A stretch of DNA of 64,000 bases from Brugia malayi. Its lineage: Eukaryota; Nematoda; Chromadorea; Rhabditida; Onchocercidae. This document shows positions 57,901 through 64,000 of this stretch, piece by piece. The notes beneath the pieces were generated by a model that was not told where the DNA came from, made no database searches, and saw nothing but the letters and a program-made list of their open reading frames with translations. The stretch covers positions 13,300,687 to 13,364,686 of the forward strand of contig NW_025062475.1 in NCBI RefSeq assembly GCF_000002995.4, read 5' to 3'. The translations under genes and the position numbers were made by a program. How positions within the stretch are numbered: position 1 is the first letter of the stretch; the number at the start of each line of letters is the position of its first letter.

Positions 57901-60900
57901 AAATATCTTATTGAGAACAGAAATCGATGCTGGAGTTTGTGAAGAGTCAGAAATGGAGGACGAAGAAGGGACAACATGCCTCTGCTGCAAAGGTTCGTTT
58001 CTACTAGTGCATGAATTATCTGAAAATAAAATTCATCATGAATAAGGTGGAAAGAAAATAAAAAAACATATTCGTAAATTCTTGAAAATATTTCTATATC
58101 ATTAATTTAATAATTACCGGAATCTTCAGATTTAGTTGTAGCGAAGAAACGTGACAATCTGCTACCGGTTGGTTCTTTCGCTGCTGGTGATTTAAGCTCG
58201 TTCTGAAGTGAAATTATTTACCGATAAAATGCAAGGAGTTTTGACAATAATGTAGTTTTAGTTAGTTTGAAGGAACTGGTTTCACATAAAAAACAAATAA
58301 GCTGGTAAGAAGACAATTATAGAATTTAATGACTTAAGAATGAAGGAACTAGTATCTATCGAAGATAGTAATACCGAAATGTCTACAAAAAAAAAAAAAA
58401 AAAAAATGTGAAAATTTAATCCAAAGTAAAAAAAGAGAGCACAATAATATATCAACCAACACAGCAGAATGCAACTATATCTTAACAGAATCAAGAGACA
58501 TTCTTACCTCTTTTAGTGAATCTAAATCCGCATCACCGAGAATACCCATAATTGCAGCAAATTCAGCATCAGAATTTGGCAAGCTACCATTTAGCAAAGG
58601 TACTGGCGTCATTGAATTACTGTCCTCAGCCATTGCAAAAGACAAACCAAGATTTGTTGATATATTATCGTCACTGTTTTGAATACGCGATGAAGTCGAT
58701 TTACCATTTGGGGATCGACCTAAACCACTACTACCAATCTGGGAAGATAGCCTCCAATCTGTTGAATCAGTCTTCTCATCAGTCAAACTTTCGTTCAACT
58801 CACTTGTACCAGAAACTTCACTTTGTTGTTCCATCCTTACTGATTGTCTCTTCGGTCTATGAGAAAAATCACCTGTAATAAATGAGAAATGGATTTAATT
58901 TCATAAAAAATTAAAAAGCGATGAAATTTTATTGGTTGAATTGAATTATCTCAAAACCATTTAATTAACACATGGTATTCTCTTCTAGATGATACCGAAT
59001 GTTGAACATTATTCAGTGAATTATTATTCTCAACCACTAGCATTCGATTTCGAAATCAACTATGTGTAAACAATTAACATAATCAGAAAATTGCTCTAGC
59101 AAATTATTGCGAATTCAAAAGACAAACTAAGATTTGTTGACATATCGTTATCACTGTCCTGATAACAGGATGAAGTTGGTCTACCAACCAAAAAATCACA
59201 ACTATTACCAATCTACTGCACAAAAAAGATTAAATTCGCAGGCAAGTTCACTAACTGAAGCACATTGAAATTCCTGTTAAGATTTTACACGGATTAAAAT
59301 AAGACACAACAGTAAAGTTCGACTTACGTTTAATCTTACTGTCGTCATCAAAACCACGCAGTTCAATCATATCATGCATCGATGTTGGACCATCATTGAG
59401 CCACTCCGGCATTCTTTCGTCTGCCATTTCTGCAGACTTGCCTCTCTAGAATATTTTTTAGATAATCAACAATAAAAATACATTTCCGACATTCGATTTT
59501 AAAGCAATACGTAAATAATTGAAATAATCACAGAAGGCATCTAGAAAATTGTTTATCAATTAGTTGTTAAAAAAAAAAGTCCATTAATTCAGTAGTGTAC
59601 GAAATTCTTGTCATATATAACATCGTTATAAGAACCATGCGAAAAAAAAAAGAAAATCACCAGAAACGAAAGTCACTCGCGCTGCGTTAAAATAAAATAA
59701 AATTGTATAACCTGGCTTTGACTGCTTTCTTTCTGATAATTTGGTTTAAATGATGTTTCGCCCGAACGCCAGTTACCAGCACTACTCGTCAAGCTACCAT
59801 TTTGTTGGCGGGTCCTTACAAATGAGGATTCACTGCTTCCAGCGTTTTTGTGCTAAAATTCGTTTTGTACGCATGTTATTTAGTTTCGTAGACATGTTAT
59901 TCTAATAAGCTACTAAAAAGATCGTCAAACATTAGAACGTAAAATTGGTGAGAAAAGATATGCTTAGAATTTTAAAATTATTTCGGTTAGTGAAAGAGCA
60001 TTCAGAAATTCTCGTAAAGATCATAACGCAGGAAATGGCCAAACTTACAAATGATGCCTTGTACTCCGTTCCAGAATTCTTCAACTGAAAACCAGCACCA
60101 CTTCGCCAACTAGCCTTAGTTGCACCGAGTCTTTCCGTTTCTGCTTCTAATAAGCACTAATTATCAGTATTATTCTTTTTTTTTCTGTTAACGAAGCTTA
60201 TAAGGCCTTTTGAAAAGATTCTCAGAAAGTGGCAACCTCGAAACACGACAAAAACTGTTGAATGATAAAAAATGTTTTCAAAAATTGGATCGATTTTATA
60301 AAGATATGAGTAAAGTGATGGTCTTAGTGGAACATTAGAATGCAACAAGGAAAATAATACACTACACTTTTTCTCTCTTATAGAGAACATTTACTGTTCA
60401 TAATAATATAGCACCACTACTACCAACAATGCCTAACAGACCTATAGAGAAACAGGACTTTGATCTCCCAAGTAACAACAGTCTTATCTAGAGAACTCAA
60501 AAACTAATACAAAGATATTAATTCTGCAACAACAAATATAGCTTCTATACCTACTGAAAAAATATTACCATTCTTCATCGGTGACGCAGCACGACATCCG
60601 GACGAAAAACCTCGCCTCTGCGGAGAAAGAACGGTTGTATCGCCTTCTAGTGCTTCAACCTTCAGTTTCTCTTTTCTTTTTATATTTATATTTGGGCGAT
60701 TTTCCACTCCCTCACAAATCCAACGATATTCCAGCCACTTTTCCGGTTCAAACTTCCCCTCATCGCTGAAAATGCATAAGTATTGGCAAGTCAGAAGTAT
60801 TTTTCGTAAGGAAATATTTATAAGATATTTTACGACTGATTAACTTTTCAATATCCAATTAAGAAAACTTATACAATAAGTTCTAAAAGTGACTATTTAT

Positions 60901-61370
60901 AACTTTAATATGAATCCGGCAACAGCAATTTACAAGTTTAATAGAATATTACTAACTCCAATAACTATATAGCTCATGAATATATTGTTCGTAACTTCAA
61001 GTGATAATTTTCATTACTTGCGATAATTTACTTAACAATACAAGCGATAAAGTGTATTAACGACAAAATATTTCTATGTAAGATGACTACATCTATTAAT
61101 GAATAACTCAAATAAACTGAATTGAACAGACAAATTTTCAAGCCAAATCTAAACAAAAAAGGAATTCTAAACCATTCCAGACATGAAAAAAAAAAAAAGA
61201 ACTAACTTATCAAATTCGGTAGACAAGTATTGAGGACGCACTCGACTTAATGGTGCATCCCTCATATTCAGCATTTCTTCACGAGTATATCGGTACACGT
61301 TATAATTATCATTTTGTGCATCACTACACACACACTTTTCAGGACCACCAGAAGAATTTTTATGCAACAT
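54915..61370 (-). CDS. ifet-1: eIF4E transporter 4E-T (EIF4ENIF1/IFET-1)
   Basis: Fourteen exons: 61370-61207, 60765-60569, 60146-60049, 59852-59712, 59445-59328, 58872-58508, 58202-58118, 58019-57853, 57756-57583, 57314-56974, 56696-56419, 56136-55808, 55524-55341 and 55033-54915, giving 919 aa. It is a translational repressor and P-body scaffold that binds eIF4E, the RNA helicase DDX6/CGH-1 and, in C. elegans, acts on germline mRNAs. Visible marks: eIF4E-binding segment YTREEMLNMRDAPLSRVRP at residue 28; WDPEKW-like FEPEKW; VLSPQRRGFSSGC as in human 4E-T; PEWLNDGPTSMHDMIELRGF resembling the CUP-homology/DDX6-contact region; GSRLSRFFA; PTSVMRQM; an Ala/Gln-rich low-complexity block (about 710-810); and the conserved end ISVEELE. 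The canonical YxxxxL has Met in place of Leu. The exon with the ATG starts 6 bases upstream at an acceptor, so the mRNA is probably SL-spliced or has a 5'UTR intron. Confidence 0.94.
59117..59214 (-). pseudogene. Relic partial copy of ifet-1 exon 6 within intron 5
   Basis: This intronic stretch is a diverged copy of 58637-58740 in exon 6. On the - strand the homologous frame remains open and still reads DNDMSTNLSLSF against DDNISTNLGLSF. A good acceptor (tttttgtgcag) sits just before it, but the frame that would be spliced begins with TAG, so it cannot be used as a coding exon in frame. It is best read as a dead duplicated exon. Confidence 0.7.
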
Positions 61371-61705
61371 GAACTCCTGAAATTAAACATAAACATTAGA
61401 AAAAACAAATAAATGTGTATACTTTGGACAAGTGATTGTAGCATTATGAGATTTGAGATTTCATTCCCACAACTTGAAGTGACCCATCAATCTTTTTTTT
61501 TTTTCTTTAAAAAATATTTTCTGCAAATTTTAAGCAAATTTTACTGGTAGACACTAATAAAGCGCAACACAATAGGACCTCAGCAAACGCAAAAACAGTA
61601 CAGAATATCATTATTAATAACAATGAATTTTTAGCATTTTAATGAACCGCGATGCACACAAAATTTTTTGGGTCCGCGCATTTGGATGTAGCTTATACAG
61701 TTTTT

Positions 61706-61851
61706 CACAATACTCTAACTTATGGAACACTATATATAATTCATAAAATAATTTTGGACGTAGGGAAACAAAGAAAACACATCTTTAATACACTTCCAAG
61801 CAAGAAACACATTCAACTGTATTCAACGCTTGCATAAGTTAGAGTACTGTG
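61706..61851. repeat. Inverted repeat of 19 bases upstream of the ifet-1 start
   Basis: cacaatactctaacttatg at 61706-61724 pairs with cataagttagagtactgtg at 61833-61851 with one mismatch. agtattgtg recurs at about 61871, and catttggat occurs on both outer sides. It may be a small terminal-inverted-repeat element or a hairpin in the 5' region. Confidence 0.6.
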
Positions 61852-62352
61852 AATTAATCCATTTGGATTGTAGTATTGTGAATAAGTGATTTTATATGAT
61901 TATTATACAATTACCATATCATTAGATACTGTTTGTTCAGTTTAATTTTCTAAGTTTTCTTACAAAATAAAACATAAATTGGTCTGATAATTCACATATA
62001 GCAAGTCTTTCATGACAGTAATCTTTTCATATAAATGAATAGAAATAAGCAGAAAATTTTCATTTAACACACAATACATCTGATTATGACCTATCAAAAT
62101 GTAAAATAAAACTTTTCAACTTTAAACACTTTAAATACACTAAATCATATTGCCTCAAGTTATAATAAATAATTTACACTTAAAATTTCAAGACCGTCAA
62201 CCTTATTAATACAAAACATTTGTATTGCTAAAACTACGTCATAAAGTCCGTACTCAAATAATTTACTTCTAATGCATTGTAATTTCTTACATGGTGGCAT
62301 CTTAGCTTCATCACAAATACTGCAAATTAAAAAAAAATACCTTTGTCGTAGT

Positions 62353-62375
62353 ACACACACACACACACACACACA
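62353..62375 (+). repeat. (AC)n microsatellite beside a donor-like site
   Basis: Eleven AC units. On the - strand they directly follow gcag|gtatgtg, which could be the donor of a non-coding first exon of ifet-1 (roughly 62470-62385). Confidence 0.8.
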
Positions 62376-63213
62376 TACCTGCAAATCTCAAACCTGAAAT
62401 AAAAGCAGGAAAGCAACCTAACCCGATACAGACGGCAAACAACCGGAAAATATATTCCAATCATGGACGCCGATCATTTTGCGGCCCGTACCACATAAGT
62501 ATAAGTAGGCAATTTCATATCGTCTCATGTGGTTGGGTTATCCAGAGATATGGTTCGATATATTCTGGTCAGCGTGGAATTTAGGCATTTTTGCACCGTG
62601 TCGGAAGTGGGCTAGGTGGGGCGTGGTGTACGTGATTTACGTGAGAGTGGTGGTATTGTTGCATTTAGTTCACGTGGGGCTAATAGTACTACTGCGTGCG
62701 TTTGCGGCAGTAAAGGAATTCCTATATTATCTGTTAGATTTAGAGGTTTTCCAGGTTTCAACAAAACTATATAAATGGTAGTAGTAACAGTGTTACAAAT
62801 GATGGTTCTGGGATGGGCATTTAAATTACTTTAAGATGAAAGTTAGGAGATGTGAGCGATAATGATTATAAGTTCTAGTATTAAGAAAATAAGGAAAGTT
62901 TGATCACTTCGCCGTGTGAAGACGGTAGAAGTTAGGTTACATACCGTTATGTTAGGGTGGTAGAACATATTGTTATGTTATCGGTACAAAAATGAAACCG
63001 TTTGTAATGGAGATTAGATAGGAATTTTATATAGGTTACACTAGGTTACAAAGACAAAATTATATGCTAGTTATTGCAGGTTCAACTGACTTTGGTAGTT
63101 ACAAATATTTTCACACCATCTGTTTTATGTGGTTCCTTGTTTAGCATCCGAAAGCAAGCTTTTCTTCATATTACTTTAGGTTTTTTTTTGGCGAGCTTGT
63201 TGAAAGCATTTAG
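62376..63213. promoter_or_regulatory. Divergent promoter region of ifet-1 and rps-1
   Basis: Intergenic DNA, GC-richer than the rest of the window, with repeated gttaggttac, aggttac and gttatgtta words at about 62930-63050. A long open frame at 62527-62781 (+) looks like a composition effect. The upstream DNA of a ribosomal protein gene is expected to hold a strong promoter, but the core elements are not recognised. Confidence 0.4.
63211..63213 (+). promoter_or_regulatory. Probable SL acceptor of rps-1
   Basis: catttag ends 14 bases before the rps-1 ATG, after a T-run at about 63178-63189. Ribosomal protein mRNAs of nematodes are typically SL1 trans-spliced. Confidence 0.55.
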
Positions 63214-63227
63214 AAGCAAGCTTAAAA

Positions 63228-64000
63228 ATGGCGGTTGGAAAAAACAAAAAGATGGGTAAAAAAGGCGCGAAGAAGAAGGTTGTTGATCCATTCACACGTA
63301 AGGAATGGTATGATATTAAAGCACCATCAATGTTCAACGTGCAACATATCGGAAAGACGTTGGTGAATCGTACGCAAGGAACAAGTAAGTCTGATATCAG
63401 TGATGGCGCTTTTCTATACGAATTAGGTGAAAAGAACGGGAACTTGTTAGTTTTCTAGAAAATGTAGAGAAAGTGATGTATTTTTGAGTTGCTTCATCTT
63501 ATATGGCTTTCATCCTCTTAGAATTTTGGTAGTAATGAAAACGGATCGTTCCCTATTACCATTTCCTGATAACGTCTACTTCATTAAAGTAAGATTTTTT
63601 CTGTTCCTGACTGACTCTCAAAAAAAAATTTTTTTTTTGTTTATTCATCTTTTAACTTGACCAGCCGTGATGACAACTATTGTTATGAGTTGGTTTTAAC
63701 GCATTGTGTTTTCCACATATTTCACTTTTAGAAAAAATTGGTGTTGTTAATTAAGCCTTGCATAACTTGTTGTGAATTCCCTGTAGCGCTTTCCGCTGAG
63801 TGTTTTCAGTTTGATTTCCTGTTGTACGAGGGAAAAAAGGAACTTAGGAAAGATTTTATTCAAGTTTTTTGCATGAATTATTAGCAAAATATTACAGAAA
63901 TTGCAAGCGAAGGTTTAAAAGGACGTGTCTACGAAGTGTCACTTGGCGATCTAAACAATGCTGAGTCAGAATTTCGAAAGATGCGTTTGATATGTGAAGA
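63228..64000 (+). CDS. rps-1: 40S ribosomal protein S3a (eS1), 5' part
   Basis: Exon 1 is 63228-63384 and exon 2 starts at 63898 and is cut by the window end. About 86 residues of an expected 255-265 are present. The start [20 protein letters not shown] and the blocks [25 protein letters not shown] and FRKMRLICE are characteristic of eS1. The protein is a core component of the small ribosomal subunit. The intron is in phase 1 (acaa|gtaagt ... attacag|aaa). It diverges from ifet-1. Confidence 0.97.

Noticed and set aside
62527..62781. 84-codon + strand open frame in the ifet-1/rps-1 promoter region
   Set aside because: Rich in Val, Leu and Trp because of G/T-rich sequence. No acceptor, no family, and located in a divergent promoter interval.
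63667..63800. C/D-box snoRNA in the first intron of rps-1
   Set aside because: A good C box (GTGATGA at 63667-63673) is present, but the next CTGA is about 130 bases away and no terminal stem is evident.

Overview
The window looks like nuclear DNA of a parasitic, clade III (filaria-like) nematode. This is inferred from the gene set (orthologues of C. elegans VEM-1, GRK-2, RIB-2, IFET-1 and RPS-1), the very AT-rich sequence with long A/T runs and simple repeats, GT-AG introns, and good splice-acceptor sites a few bases upstream of several start codons where no upstream coding exon is seen, as expected for SL trans-splicing. I cannot name the species. No bacterial DNA, tRNA, rRNA or CRISPR was recognised.

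Layout. (1) 1.3-3.7 kb, + strand: a PGRMC/VEM-1 cytochrome-b5-like membrane protein, followed about 0.5 kb later by a small acidic two-exon gene that may be its operon partner. (2) 5.08-14.34 kb, - strand: a complete 16-exon G-protein-coupled receptor kinase 2 (710 aa). (3) 14.4-27 kb: a gene-poor, low-complexity stretch with a 20-bp HindIII-motif minisatellite (17.7-18.3 kb), several local duplications and microsatellites. (4) 27-44 kb: an accessory-looking region with diverged repeats, what appears to be a decayed - strand coding region (28.6-30.5 kb), a pair of about 0.8-kb inverted arms (31.30-32.10 and 43.05-43.91 kb), a degenerate gene copy in the left arm, an intact or frameshifted acidic gene in the right arm, and between the arms a six-exon seven-transmembrane receptor-like gene on the - strand. 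(5) 44.4-52.7 kb, + strand: a complete 17-exon exostosin-like glycosyltransferase (EXTL3/RIB-2, 859 aa). (6) 54.9-61.4 kb, - strand: a complete 14-exon 4E-T/IFET-1 (919 aa), convergent with rib-2. (7) 63.2-64.0 kb, + strand: the 5' end of ribosomal protein S3a (eS1, rps-1), cut by the window edge and divergent from ifet-1.

The recognised genes are unrelated housekeeping or signalling genes: steroid/heme-binding adaptor, receptor desensitisation, heparan sulfate synthesis, translational repression and the ribosome. The unusual part is 27-44 kb. There, the arms of an inverted duplication are nearly identical in non-coding DNA, yet the first coding exon they carry differs strongly. One copy has a stop codon and a destroyed splice donor. 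The arms flank a receptor gene that single-ORF scans would miss because it is split into small exons.

Exon coordinates were built by hand from reading-frame and splice-site continuity. All multi-exon models add up to an open frame, but boundaries may be off by a base or a codon in places.
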